A stretch of DNA of 24,621 bases, taken from the NCBI GenBank assembly GCA_900547025.1, contig UREZ01000021.1, positions 1 through 24,621 of the forward strand. The letters run 5' to 3'. Both the position numbers and the translations under genes were made by a program. The notes under the pieces were generated by a model. It worked only from the letters and a program-made list of their open reading frames with translations, ran no database searches and was not told the origin of the DNA. The DNA is from an uncultured Collinsella sp. (GTDB lineage: Bacteria > Actinomycetota > Coriobacteriia > Coriobacteriales > Coriobacteriaceae). Positions 1-8,843 of this stretch are shown here, piece by piece; the stretch's first letter is position 1; each line of letters opens with the position of its first letter.

Positions 1-530
1 CCCGCCGCGCCCTGCATCTCGGAGACGGCTGCCATCTGCACGGAGCGCTTACCGGTCGTAGTTCCGCCACCCACGCCTACAAAGACCGGGCACTCGGCGA
101 CGGTCAGCAGCGCTTGCGTAATGGCGGGCTGCGGCGTGAAAGGGTAGACCGCAAAGACGGCGTCGGCGTTGGAGTTGCGGATAACCGCGACATCGGTGGT
201 GTAAATGAGCGACTTGATGCGTCGGCCAAAGAGCGTGAAGCCGCTGGCCTCCTCGATCTCGTCGGGCATGCGAAGGGCAGCCTTGCGCAGGCGTCCGTCG
301 ATGGGCAGGGGCTCCATAGGGAGCAGGCCGTTGGGCGTGACGGCTACTTGGGGCTCGGTGAACTCGTTTGCAAGCTCGACCTCGGAAAAATCGACCGAGG
401 CGACGATGTCCTCGTGCACCTCGGCGGGCACATCGATGGGAGCTTGGTCGTTTGCCGCCGCAGGCGTGTCGAAGGAGCTGGTGCCGACGAAGGCGTCGAC
501 GCGCTCATTTAGATCGTTGAGGGTATCCAT
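1..530 (-). CDS. Conserved protein of unknown function, C-terminus cut off by the window edge
   Basis: An open minus-strand frame runs from ATG at 530-528 to the window edge (176 codons visible). The first ~75 residues are acidic and low in complexity. They lead into a conserved-looking part containing GRRIKSLIYTTDVAVIRNSN, AVYPFTPQP and a glycine-rich GVGGGTTTGKRS. This resembles a family often annotated only as 'hydrolase' in Gram-positive anaerobes; I do not know its reaction, and the glycine-rich turn suggests phosphate or cofactor binding at most. No Shine-Dalgarno sequence precedes the ATG. A TAGAAT sequence about 8 nt upstream could be a -10 element giving a leaderless mRNA. The real start could also lie further in, near the start of the conserved part. 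The reading frame is secure; the function is not. Confidence 0.7.
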   Translation of the reverse strand, partial: MDTLNDLNERVDAFVGTSSFDTPAAANDQAPIDVPAEVHEDIVASVDFSEVELANEFTEPQVAVTPNGLLPMEPLPIDGRLRKAALRMPDEIEEASGFTLFGRRIKSLIYTTDVAVIRNSNADAVFAVYPFTPQPAITQALLTVAECPVFVGVGGGTTTGKRSVQMAAVSEMQGAA

Positions 531-721
531 GGAGGCTCGATTCTATGTGATGATGGCCGGCGCGATGCAGCCGGAATTGCGAATGCTAAATCGTTTGACG
601 AGTTGATTTTTCCCCGCCGCGCCATCCGTTAGACCGAAGGGCCGGCGAACGTGAAGGAGCTGTGGTGGCGGGTATCGAGGTGCTATCTTGAAAGCCCCGT
701 TTAAAAGAGAGGTGACGCGGT

Positions 722-892
722 ATGGAATTGACAGCAATGTTTGGCTCGATCGGCCTGTGTGTGGCCGCAATCGTTGCCGCCGCGGTCATCTACTTTGTGG
801 TCACGGCCATTAAGGGCAAAAGGGCCGAACGCAAGGAGCGCGCGATGCTTAAACAACATCGCGACCAGCAGGGCAAACGCGCACAGAGATAG
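722..892 (+). CDS. Small single-pass membrane protein, 56 aa
   Basis: This short ORF starts MELTAMFGSIGLCVAAIVAA. It has one hydrophobic segment (about residues 9-31), then a strongly basic tail (KGKRAERKERAMLKQH...), so the positive-inside rule puts the C-terminus in the cytoplasm. A good Shine-Dalgarno sequence (GAGAGGTGA, 707-715) precedes the ATG, and TATCTT at 684-689 is a plausible -10 element. It faces the upstream minus-strand gene divergently and ends 24 nt before the convergent stop of the methyltransferase gene. I recognise no family. Ribosome binding site, promoter-like sequence and membrane-protein composition together argue that it is real. It could belong to the many uncharacterised small single-span proteins of actinobacteria. 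Confidence 0.6.
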   Translation: MELTAMFGSIGLCVAAIVAAAVIYFVVTAIKGKRAERKERAMLKQHRDQQGKRAQR

Positions 893-916
893 CTTGTTGA
901 GTTTTGGATCCGTGCG

Positions 917-2020
917 CTAGCTGCGTTTTCGGATCAGGGCAATGTAGAAGCCCTCAAAGTCGCGGCTAGGCGGAATGGTGAGCGTGCCGGGCAGGCCGTT
1001 GGCGATGGCCGATACCTGACCCGCGGCAATGGCTTCGGTCAGAGCGTTGGACTCGATGCGCGGCTCCTCACCAGCTTCCTGGGTGCGTCGTGCTTCACTT
1101 TCGCTTGGCGTGCCGTCGAGGGGGATGAGCTCGCAGTCCATATGCTTGTCGAGGGCCTCTTGCAGGGCGTCCTCGTTTTCCTGCGGCAAGATCGAACAGG
1201 TCGAATAGACGAGCGTGCCGCCCGGTTTGAGGGCACCCATGGCGCGGTCCAGAAGTGCTCGCTGCGAGCGGGCGCACTTGCTCAGCAACTGCTCGGTGAG
1301 GCCGCGCAGGCTTTTCTCGTTGCCACTGATGACGGTGCCCGTGCCGGTGCAGGGAGCGTCGAGCAGGATGCGGTCAAAGCGGAAGAACTCGTCGAGCTCG
1401 CGTGCGTCGATGCGCATGACGGGCACGTTTTTGGCACCTTGGCGGTGGAGGTTGGACTCAAGCTTTTCGGCGCGGGGAATGCTCATCTCGCAGGCCGTGA
1501 GGTGTGCCTGGCCCTGGGTGAGGGCGGCGATCTGCGTCGTCTTGCCGCCAGGGGCTGCGCACATGTCCAGGATGTCCTCGCCTGCCTGGGCGCCCAGGAC
1601 CAACGGCGGCATCATGGACGACAGGCTCTGCAGATAGATCTTGCCGTCGCGGTAGATGTCGAGATCCCACAGATCGGAAACCTGGGCCTCGGGCAGGATA
1701 AAGGCGTCCGGGTACCAGGTAACGGTTTGGTGCGCGATGCCGGCGGCATCGAGCGCCGCAGCGATGTCCTCGGCGGTTGCCTTGAGCGTGTTGGCGCGCA
1801 GTGTGACCGGGCGTGTGACCGCGGCGCCGAAGCCCTCGATCATGAGCTCGGCATCGGCGGGCGCATAGGCGCCGGCGACCGTATCGACCATAAAGCACGG
1901 CAGGTCGGCGGCGGAGTGCTGGGCGGCAAGCTGGTCGGAAAGCTCGGTGGAGGCAAACTGCCTAAGCTTGAGCTCGGGCTTAACCTGCTTTTTCTGCTTC
2001 CGACGACGCGGCTTGGACAT
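917..2020 (-). CDS. RsmB/RsmF-type RNA (cytosine-5)-methyltransferase (NOL1/NOP2/Sun family)
   Basis: This 367-aa protein should transfer a methyl group from S-adenosylmethionine to C5 of a cytosine in rRNA or tRNA. Residues 1-20 are very basic (SKPRRRKQKKQ), a likely RNA-binding tail. The Rossmann methyltransferase domain carries motif I DMCAAPGGKT (152-161), motif IV DAPCTGTGT (221-229, Cys224) and motif VI YSTCSILPQENE with the nucleophile candidate Cys275. Both cysteines of the family are present. The ATG is preceded by GGAAGGAAAG. It lies 59 nt downstream of the metG-like gene on the same strand and is probably cotranscribed, which makes a translation role consistent. It lacks the long C-terminal extension of E. 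coli RsmF, so the target site (16S rRNA or tRNA) cannot be named. Family assignment is firm. Confidence 0.92.
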   Translation of the reverse strand: MSKPRRRKQKKQVKPELKLRQFASTELSDQLAAQHSAADLPCFMVDTVAGAYAPADAELMIEGFGAAVTRPVTLRANTLKATAEDIAAALDAAGIAHQTVTWYPDAFILPEAQVSDLWDLDIYRDGKIYLQSLSSMMPPLVLGAQAGEDILDMCAAPGGKTTQIAALTQGQAHLTACEMSIPRAEKLESNLHRQGAKNVPVMRIDARELDEFFRFDRILLDAPCTGTGTVISGNEKSLRGLTEQLLSKCARSQRALLDRAMGALKPGGTLVYSTCSILPQENEDALQEALDKHMDCELIPLDGTPSESEARRTQEAGEEPRIESNALTEAIAAGQVSAIANGLPGTLTIPPSRDFEGFYIALIRKRS

Positions 2021-2058
2021 CCGTCTTTCCTTCCCGTTCCAAATTGACTACTTTCCGG

Positions 2059-2078
2059 GCACGCCGCTGCTGGCGTGC
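2059..2078 (-). terminator. Hairpin just after the metG-like stop codon
   Basis: A 7-bp perfect stem (GCACGCC at 2059-2065 with GGCGTGC at 2072-2078) starts one base after the TAA of the synthetase gene. There is no U-run behind it on the minus strand. It may be a weak terminator, a processing or stability hairpin between the two cotranscribed genes, or chance in G+C-rich DNA. Confidence 0.3.
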
Positions 2079-2079
2079 T

Positions 2080-4230
2080 TTAGTACTGGCTCTCGTGCTT
2101 GCTAAAGAAGTCGAAGCGCGGGGGCAGCGGCTTCACGCGGTGCTCGCCGGGCTTCTCGCCCAGGCTCTCCACAAACTCATCCGTGGAGGCAAAGATGTTA
2201 TCCCAGCTAAAGAAGGCGACCGGGTCAACGTCGAAGTACTCGCAGATGAGCTCGCAGCCGGCCGGCACGATGCCGTGCATGAGCACGGTCGCTACGCGCA
2301 GCTCGGTAAAGGCGTCGACGAGGGCCTGCGTCATGGCGGCGTTGGCCGGCTCGCCCTCGAGCTTGTTGGCGGCCTTGGAGGCATCGCTCCAGCGCTTGTT
2401 GGCGGCGCGCAGGTAGTCGTCGCACACAGCGAGCGCTCGGTGCGTCTCGAACTTGTACATGGCCTGCTCAAAGGCGAGGGCCGCCTGCTGGGCGGCTTCG
2501 ACCACGGTGTCAGAAGCGGCACCGGCGGGGATGCAACCGTTGCGATAGGGACTCTCGTCGCCCTCCTTGACGGCGACGCCGTAGAAGCAGCTGCGGGCCA
2601 GGCGGTTGAACACGCCGGTCAGCAGCGCGCTCTCCTTAAGGGCGGGGTCGATAACGCGCTTGTCGTCGCAGGCGCGCACCTCGTTGCCGTCCTTGTCCTT
2701 GCCGGTCACGCGCGTGTCGTATGCCTTGGGGCTAAAGCTCACCGGCTTCTCGGACAGGCCGAGCGACAGCCAATGCGCGCGCATCTGCTCGCAGGTGTAG
2801 TGGTTGAGCAGGTCGTCTGCCGGCGGGGGAGGAGTCTGCGAGGACGAGCTGGCCTTTTTGCCCATGTAGAGCAGGTGGTAGCAGGCGCTGACGGTGCTCT
2901 GCGTGAGGTTCCAGCCTAGGGCCTCCCACATGGCGGTCTGCGCGATGCAGTAGAAGTAGATGTTGTCCTGACCGATAAACTGGTAGATCTGAGCGTCGTC
3001 AGAGCACCACCAGTCGCGCCAGTCGAGCGAGCTGTGCTGGTAGGTGGGCGCGGGCACCTGCGTGGAGTCGGCAGCGGGCTCGCCCATGAGGGCGGCATCC
3101 TGGGCGGCGACGCCCTCGGTCACGCCGGCGGCCTTGGCATCGCGCGCGAGCACGGTACGCGTATAGCTGATGGGCGCCCACAGGCTCTCGGGCCAGCACC
3201 AGCAGGTGACGTCGGAGACGCCATCGACCTCGGGCACCGGAACGCCCCAGTCGATGTTGCCGGTGATGCGGAAGGGCACGAGCGCCTTGCCGCTGCGGAA
3301 GCGCACGCCGCCGTTGGCGAGCACCGCATGGGCGTCGTCGCGCTCCTTCCAGCTGGGGAAGGTGACGGTAAAGCTGCTCTTGTTTCCCTCGGGCTCCAGC
3401 ACGGTGTGCTCGGGCAGCTGGTCCTCGACGGCGTCGAAGGCCTCGCGGAACTTGTTCTGAATATAGAGCTGTGCCGGCAGCAGCCACTCCTCCATGGTCT
3501 TGGAGACCACGGAACGAACCTGCGGGTTCTGGGCGAGCTTGGCGGTGTAGGTCTTCATAAAGTCGAGGTAGGCCGGCAGGTCGAAGTAGAGGTTGTCTAC
3601 CGGGCGCAGCTCGGGCACCTCGCCGGTGAGCTGGCTCTTGGGCGCGATGAGCTCCTCGGGCTCAAACTGGTGACCCAGGTCGCACTCGTCGGCATAAGCC
3701 TTCTCGGACTTGCAGCCCTGGATGGGGCAGCGGCCGATCACCTGGCGGCCGTTGAGGAACGTGCCGGCCTTGGCGTCGTAGAACTGCAGCGTGGAGCGCT
3801 TGGAGATGGTGCCCTGTTCGTGCAGACGCTCGATAATCTCGGCGGTCACCTCGTTGTGAATCTGCGCAGCCGGCTCAAGGCCCGAGCCGCCGTAGATATC
3901 GCAGCTGATGTTGTAGTTGTTGAGGGTCGCGGCCTGGCGGGAGTGATTGGACTCGACATACTCGGCGATGGACTTGTCGTAGCCCTCGTTCTCCTTGAGC
4001 TTGCGGTAGCTCTCCATGATGGGCGAGCCGTAGCAGTCGGTGCCCGAGGTGAAGATGACGTTCTCGCGGCCCAGACGGTCGCGCAGGAAGCGGGCGAAGA
4101 AGTCGGCCGGGACAAAGACGCCACCGACGTGGCCAAAGTGAAGGCCCTTGTTGCCGTAGGGCTCGCCGGCGGTAACGATGGCGCGGCGAGGCCAGCTGGG
4201 ACGGTCGTTCATGGAGTATTTGGATGCCAT
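2080..4230 (-). CDS. metG: Methionyl-tRNA synthetase-like class I aminoacyl-tRNA ligase with altered KMSKS motif
   Basis: This 716-aa protein should activate methionine with ATP and charge tRNAMet. The class I HIGH motif is HFGH (31-34), preceded by TAGEPYGNKG. A MetRS-type zinc knuckle follows (CPIQGC at 168-173, then DECDLGH), ending in the typical PEELIAPKS and LTGEVPELRPVDNLYFDL. The helical anticodon-binding domain fills the C-terminal third. The KMSKS loop reads GKKASSSSQTPPPP (457-470), so the second lysine of KMSKS is replaced by serine. The ATG at 4230 is chosen because AAGGAG lies upstream; an upstream in-frame ATG at 4323 would add 31 atypical basic residues. It is either the organism's only MetRS in a lineage-specific form or a divergent paralogue; the window cannot decide. 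It is transcribed towards the RNA methyltransferase gene. Confidence 0.85.
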   Translation of the reverse strand: MASKYSMNDRPSWPRRAIVTAGEPYGNKGLHFGHVGGVFVPADFFARFLRDRLGRENVIFTSGTDCYGSPIMESYRKLKENEGYDKSIAEYVESNHSRQAATLNNYNISCDIYGGSGLEPAAQIHNEVTAEIIERLHEQGTISKRSTLQFYDAKAGTFLNGRQVIGRCPIQGCKSEKAYADECDLGHQFEPEELIAPKSQLTGEVPELRPVDNLYFDLPAYLDFMKTYTAKLAQNPQVRSVVSKTMEEWLLPAQLYIQNKFREAFDAVEDQLPEHTVLEPEGNKSSFTVTFPSWKERDDAHAVLANGGVRFRSGKALVPFRITGNIDWGVPVPEVDGVSDVTCWCWPESLWAPISYTRTVLARDAKAAGVTEGVAAQDAALMGEPAADSTQVPAPTYQHSSLDWRDWWCSDDAQIYQFIGQDNIYFYCIAQTAMWEALGWNLTQSTVSACYHLLYMGKKASSSSQTPPPPADDLLNHYTCEQMRAHWLSLGLSEKPVSFSPKAYDTRVTGKDKDGNEVRACDDKRVIDPALKESALLTGVFNRLARSCFYGVAVKEGDESPYRNGCIPAGAASDTVVEAAQQAALAFEQAMYKFETHRALAVCDDYLRAANKRWSDASKAANKLEGEPANAAMTQALVDAFTELRVATVLMHGIVPAGCELICEYFDVDPVAFFSWDNIFASTDEFVESLGEKPGEHRVKPLPPRFDFFSKHESQY

Positions 4231-4348
4231 GGGACTCCTTCGCATATGGTGAGAGCGCGGCCGGGCGCAAGGCCTGGCGACGCGGTGGTCAATTCGTGCA
4301 TATCGTTCGACATTATCGCACATGCGGACGGGTACGTGGCAGGGGCGC

Positions 4349-4362
4349 TATCCTAAGATGCT
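4349..4362 (+). promoter_or_regulatory. -10 element directly upstream of the DUF3267 start; possible leaderless promoter
   Basis: TATCCT at 4349-4354 lies 8 nt before the ATG at 4363. A transcript starting the usual 6-7 nt after a -10 box would begin at or within two bases of the ATG, and no Shine-Dalgarno sequence lies between. I see no convincing -35 box. Confidence 0.35.
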
Positions 4363-4929
4363 ATGAATGAGATTTCCAACATACATGCGTTTGAGGACGA
4401 GGATTTTCTGCACGCCTGCTTTGTGTGGGGGATGGCCGTGCTCGGCGCATTTGCCGTGTGCCTGGTGCCGGTGTTTATGCTGCTGGGCGGACCCGCGGAC
4501 CTGGATGCGGCTGACGCGGGCGGTTGGACGGCGGTCGTGGGCTGGATAGTCGGCTTGGCTGCGATCTCAATGGCGTCGTTCGCCGTGCACGAGCTGGTGC
4601 ACGGTGTGTTTTTTAAGCTGCTGGCGCCTGCGGGCGCGAAGGTGACCTTTGGGGCGAATCGCGAGACAGCGATGATTTATGCCTGCGCCGAAGGCGTTGT
4701 GTATTCTCGCCGGCGGTACGTGGCGGTTTGCCTGGCACCGACGGTTGTTGTGACGACAACGCTTGCCCTGGGGTTTGCGTTTTCGGGCCATCCGCTGCTG
4801 TGCTACCTGGCGGCCGGCTTGCATTTGTCGGGCTGTGTGGGCGACTGGTATTACGTGCGGACCATCTTGCGCGACCGCCGCATTGTTGCCTGCGAGGACA
4901 CGTCCTTCGGCGTGCGCTTTTTTGGGTGA
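4363..4929 (+). CDS. DUF3267-type membrane metalloprotease-like protein
   Basis: This 188-aa integral membrane protein has hydrophobic segments at about residues 20-42, 55-75, 119-142 and 144-160. The zinc-protease signature HELVH (76-80) sits at the end of the second segment, followed by GVFFKLLAP. Near the C-terminus, HLSGCVGDWYY could supply the third metal ligand (Asp161). This layout matches the DUF3267 'putative zincin peptidase' family, whose substrates are largely unknown. The gene ends 10 nt before queH on the same strand, so the two are probably cotranscribed, though no functional link is evident. Start: the ATG lacks a Shine-Dalgarno sequence; an alternative at 4367 is out of frame. 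The family is fairly sure; activity is inferred only from HExxH. Confidence 0.8.
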   Translation: MNEISNIHAFEDEDFLHACFVWGMAVLGAFAVCLVPVFMLLGGPADLDAADAGGWTAVVGWIVGLAAISMASFAVHELVHGVFFKLLAPAGAKVTFGANRETAMIYACAEGVVYSRRRYVAVCLAPTVVVTTTLALGFAFSGHPLLCYLAAGLHLSGCVGDWYYVRTILRDRRIVACEDTSFGVRFFG

Positions 4930-4939
4930 GGAGATGTCG

Positions 4940-5515
4940 ATGAAGCCGTTGTTGCTGCATGCGTGCTGTGCGCCGTGCTCGCTTGAGCCGGTTCGCCTGC
5001 TGCGCGAGGAGGGGTTTGAACCCACAATCTGCTGGACCAACCCCAATATTCAGCCGCGCGATGAATGGCAGCGCCGCCTGGACGAGCTGCGCCGGTGGTG
5101 TGCCGACGGCGGCATCGAGCTTATCGAGGCAGGGGAGGACCGCGAGCGCTGGGAGACCGGCGTGGCACCGCTGGGTGCCGATCGACCCCGTCGCTGTCGC
5201 GCGTGCTATGCCTTGCGCTTGGCCGAGGCGTGCCGCGTGGCCCAGGAGCGCGGGTTTGAGTTTGTGGGCACGACGCTCGCCGTCTCGCCGTATCAGCTGT
5301 TCGAAACCTGCAATGATGTGTTGGAGCGTCTGGCTGCCGCTCGCGGTCTCACTCCGGTGATTCGCGATTTTCGTCCGTATTATCCCGAGGCCACGCGTCG
5401 CTCGCGCGAGCTTGGCATGTATCGGCAGAACTACTGTGGTTGCCGCTTCTCGGCTGTCGAGGCGGCCATGGACCGCGCCCGTATCCGCGACGAGCGCAAA
5501 GCCGCCAAAAAGTAG
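4940..5515 (+). CDS. queH: Epoxyqueuosine reductase QueH
   Basis: This 191-aa protein should reduce epoxyqueuosine to queuosine in tRNA, the last step of the pathway. It is the B12-independent, 4Fe-4S enzyme (formerly DUF208) that replaces QueG. Diagnostic features are HACCAPC (7-13), the CRACYALRL motif, TTLAVSPYQ and the C-terminal YRQNYCGCRFS. The paired N-terminal cysteines and the CxxC are the family's cluster ligands. Two in-frame ATGs lie at 4934 and 4940. GAGGAG ends at 4933, so the second has correct spacing (6 nt) and is chosen. queA follows 64 nt downstream and tgt about 4.7 kb further on, which supports the pathway assignment. No queG-like gene is seen here. Confidence 0.93.
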   Translation: MKPLLLHACCAPCSLEPVRLLREEGFEPTICWTNPNIQPRDEWQRRLDELRRWCADGGIELIEAGEDRERWETGVAPLGADRPRRCRACYALRLAEACRVAQERGFEFVGTTLAVSPYQLFETCNDVLERLAAARGLTPVIRDFRPYYPEATRRSRELGMYRQNYCGCRFSAVEAAMDRARIRDERKAAKK

Positions 5516-5579
5516 TTCATTTGGGACGTCAGCCTGCTAGGATGTAGAGCGGACTTTAGCTATATAAGGAGTATCCGAC

Positions 5580-6797
<1,218 letters not shown>

Positions 6798-6935
6798 GTT
6801 ACGGCGTTTTACAAACGCCGTAACCGGCCGATGCTGTAAACGCCCCTAAGCGGCAATCTGACGTTCAATCGTCGGGCATGACCAGAAGGTCAATGCCCTC
6901 CTCTTTCACGTCACCTTGCTCGCTTAGGGGCGTTT
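6798..6935 (+). repeat. Folded post-stop repeat element, copy 1 (after queA)
   Basis: The element has two parts. Part 1 is a perfect 12-bp hairpin (GTTACGGCGTTT, 3-nt loop, AAACGCCGTAAC; 6798-6824) starting at the base after the queA stop. Part 2 is a long rod: AAACGCCCCTAAGCG (6838-6852) pairs perfectly with CGCTTAGGGGCGTTT (6921-6935). Inside it, CAA/TTG and TGACGT/ACGTCA (6859-6864 with 6908-6913) pair, capped by GGGCAT-GACC-AGAA-GGTC-A-ATGCCC (6874-6898). Related copies follow the SDR and dipeptidase genes. It has no U-run typical of an intrinsic terminator after part 1; the rod is followed by only TTTT. Confidence 0.8.
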
Positions 6936-7014
6936 TCGCTGACGTTGCCAAAATATCGGCGTTGCCTTGGTTGGCACTTGGGGACAGTCCTAGTTTTGAT
7001 GCATTGACTAGTCG

Positions 7015-7058
7015 TTGGGGACGTTCTTGTTTGACTAGTCGTTTAAGAACGTCCCCAA
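7015..7058. repeat. Palindromic repeat with GACTAGTC centre, copy A
   Basis: A perfect 14-bp inverted repeat, TTGGGGACGTTCTT / AAGAACGTCCCCAA, encloses a 16-nt loop containing the palindrome GACTAGTC. A further GACTAGTCGTT lies just upstream at about 7007. It sits 4 nt from the stop codon of the minus-strand coiled-coil gene, so it may serve as its terminator. The same unit occurs at 20219-20289. It resembles a REP/BIME-type element; no REP-associated transposase is in the window. Confidence 0.75.
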
Positions 7059-7061
7059 TGA

Positions 7062-8843
7062 CTACTTGGTCGTGAAGAGCCAGATTGCGATGATCACCAG
7101 GACCACGGCGATGATGCAGACGATGGCTCCGGTGAATTTGATGCGTGAGTCGCGGGTGCGCTCGCGCACGTCGTCCTCGGCGGCTTCGAGTTGGGCCACT
7201 TCGCGCTCGGTTTCGGCGTGCTCGGCCTTATCGCGGGCCAGGGAGCCCGCGAGCGATTCGGTAATCTCGGGATGGTCATGCACCTCGGTTGCCTGCTCGA
7301 TGATCGACTGTGCGTGCGCGACGTCCGCCTGGGCATTGGCAATAGCCTGCTCCTGCTCTCGACGCGCTTTGTCCTCGGCGGCGATCTTCTCGCGCAGTTC
7401 GCGCTGGCGCGTTGCGGCGGCGGATTTTGCAGTCTGCAGCTCGTCGCGCGCGGCATCGGCCTCGGCCGTCACGGTCTGATGGGCTCGCTTGGCGTCGGCG
7501 ATGGGGGCTTGCGCCTGCTCGACGGCGTGCTCGGCGGCCGCGAGCGAGTGCTCAAGATCGGCGGTGATGTTCGGGACATCTTCCTCGGCTTTGCGCAGGG
7601 CATCGGCCGTGTCGGAGATCTGCATCGAAAGCTCGCTGGTGCGCACCGTGTAATTGGCGGGATTCGCCGAAGGATTGCGCTGCAGCTCGGCATACTCGTG
7701 GCGCAGCGTTTCGAGTTGAGCGCGCGTGGCGTCGACGGTTTGCTGCGCTGCGGCAACGCCGGCGTCGCGCTCGGCCTGCACCTTGTCGCGGATGCGCTTG
7801 GAATCCTCGAGGCGTCGAACGAGGCGGTTACCGGTCTCGCGCGAGCTGGCTTCGCGCGCCTCCACGGCATCGAGTGCGGCTTTGAGACGCCGCTCGGTGG
7901 CATCGTCCTCTTCTTTTATTTGCACGAGCTGCGCCTTGAGCTCTGTTGCCTTGGCAGCATGGGTATCGCGGTCGATTTCTGCCGCCGCGGCGGCCTTTTG
8001 TGCCGTGTCGATAGTCTGGCGCTGCTCGGCGACGATTTGGTTGTAGCGGCCTGCGATATCCTGACGCGTCTCGAGCTCCTCGCCTTGATCGGCGATGCGC
8101 TGCTCAAGTTCGGCTAGGTGAGCGCGGGCGTCCGCGAGTGCCTTCTTTGCGGCGTTCATCTCGCGCATGGCCGACGCGCCCTGGGCGATAAAAGTGCCCA
8201 CGGCGTTAGCGGTGTTTGAGACGGCGCTCCCCAGGTCGCGGCTCGTGGCGGGGGAATGCGAGGTGGTCGGGTGCGCGGCCTCGGCGGCATTCATATCGGC
8301 AGTCTGCGGCGCGGCAATATTGCCGGTGCCGCCTTCGATTACGGAAAAGCCCGCTGCGTGCGGGTCGACCGCGTCGGCGCCGATCGTGGGGTGCTCGAGT
8401 TGCAGGAAGGAGGGCATGGTGCTGCCCTGGTCGGCAACCGGGGTCTCGCCGGGCACAAACGTCGAGGCGGCCTCGGCGGCTTCCTCTTCCTCGGCGTCGA
8501 CATCGGCATCGGCGACAGCGTTCTTCATCGCTTTGACGGCATCCATCATGGAGTCCATGACGGCGTCGAGCTCTTCTTCCGATGACACCTCGATGGGGCC
8601 CGCTACTTTCGGAGCGTCTTCAGTCTTGGGCTCAGTATCGCTCGGGTCCGGCTGCTCTAGCTGCTCTTCTTTGTCTTGCTCTGCGGCGACATTTGCGTCT
8701 GCGGCCTCGTCTGCGGCGGCAGGAGCCTCCTCGACAGCGGCATCAATGCCGCCATCGTTGCTGGTAGAAGTATCGCAGTCGTCAATGGTGTCTGCGGAAT
8801 CATCAATATGCTGTTGAGTCTGGGGGTCCAGCTCGTCTGTCAT
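7062..8843 (-). CDS. Long acidic coiled-coil protein with a C-terminal membrane anchor
   Basis: I do not recognise this 593-aa protein. Residues up to about 200 are very acidic and low in complexity (rich in Glu, Asp, Ala and Ser), as expected of a disordered region. A long heptad-rich, Ala/Glu/Gln/Arg-rich stretch follows, typical of coiled coils (for example LADARAHLAELEQRIADQGE and many ALRKAEED-like repeats). It ends in one hydrophobic helix (TGAIVCIIAVVLVIIAIWLF) with only TTK after it, a tail-anchor arrangement; there is no signal peptide. The long body should therefore face the cytoplasm. ATGs at 8849 and 8843 follow GAGGAG; the second has better spacing. It could be a structural or envelope-organising protein, but no domain supports a function. 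Confidence 0.8.
   Translation of the reverse strand: MTDELDPQTQQHIDDSADTIDDCDTSTSNDGGIDAAVEEAPAAADEAADANVAAEQDKEEQLEQPDPSDTEPKTEDAPKVAGPIEVSSEEELDAVMDSMMDAVKAMKNAVADADVDAEEEEAAEAASTFVPGETPVADQGSTMPSFLQLEHPTIGADAVDPHAAGFSVIEGGTGNIAAPQTADMNAAEAAHPTTSHSPATSRDLGSAVSNTANAVGTFIAQGASAMREMNAAKKALADARAHLAELEQRIADQGEELETRQDIAGRYNQIVAEQRQTIDTAQKAAAAAEIDRDTHAAKATELKAQLVQIKEEDDATERRLKAALDAVEAREASSRETGNRLVRRLEDSKRIRDKVQAERDAGVAAAQQTVDATRAQLETLRHEYAELQRNPSANPANYTVRTSELSMQISDTADALRKAEEDVPNITADLEHSLAAAEHAVEQAQAPIADAKRAHQTVTAEADAARDELQTAKSAAATRQRELREKIAAEDKARREQEQAIANAQADVAHAQSIIEQATEVHDHPEITESLAGSLARDKAEHAETEREVAQLEAAEDDVRERTRDSRIKFTGAIVCIIAVVLVIIAIWLFTTK

Noticed and set aside
1142..2047. A 301-codon open frame on the plus strand opposite the RNA methyltransferase gene
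   Set aside because: It overlaps a gene with full family motifs and shows no ribosome site or recognisable domain.
4231..4323. A 31-residue N-terminal extension of the metG-like protein
   Set aside because: AAGGAG lies correctly before the ATG at 4230, and the extra residues are unlike any synthetase N-terminus.
3034..4356. A 440-codon open frame on the plus strand opposite the metG-like gene
   Set aside because: It is a mirror frame of an obvious synthetase gene, with Gly/Val/Ala/Leu-rich composition and no domain.
6798..6824. The hairpin after queA as an ordinary intrinsic terminator
   Set aside because: It has no U-run after the stem and is part of a longer element repeated behind two other genes.
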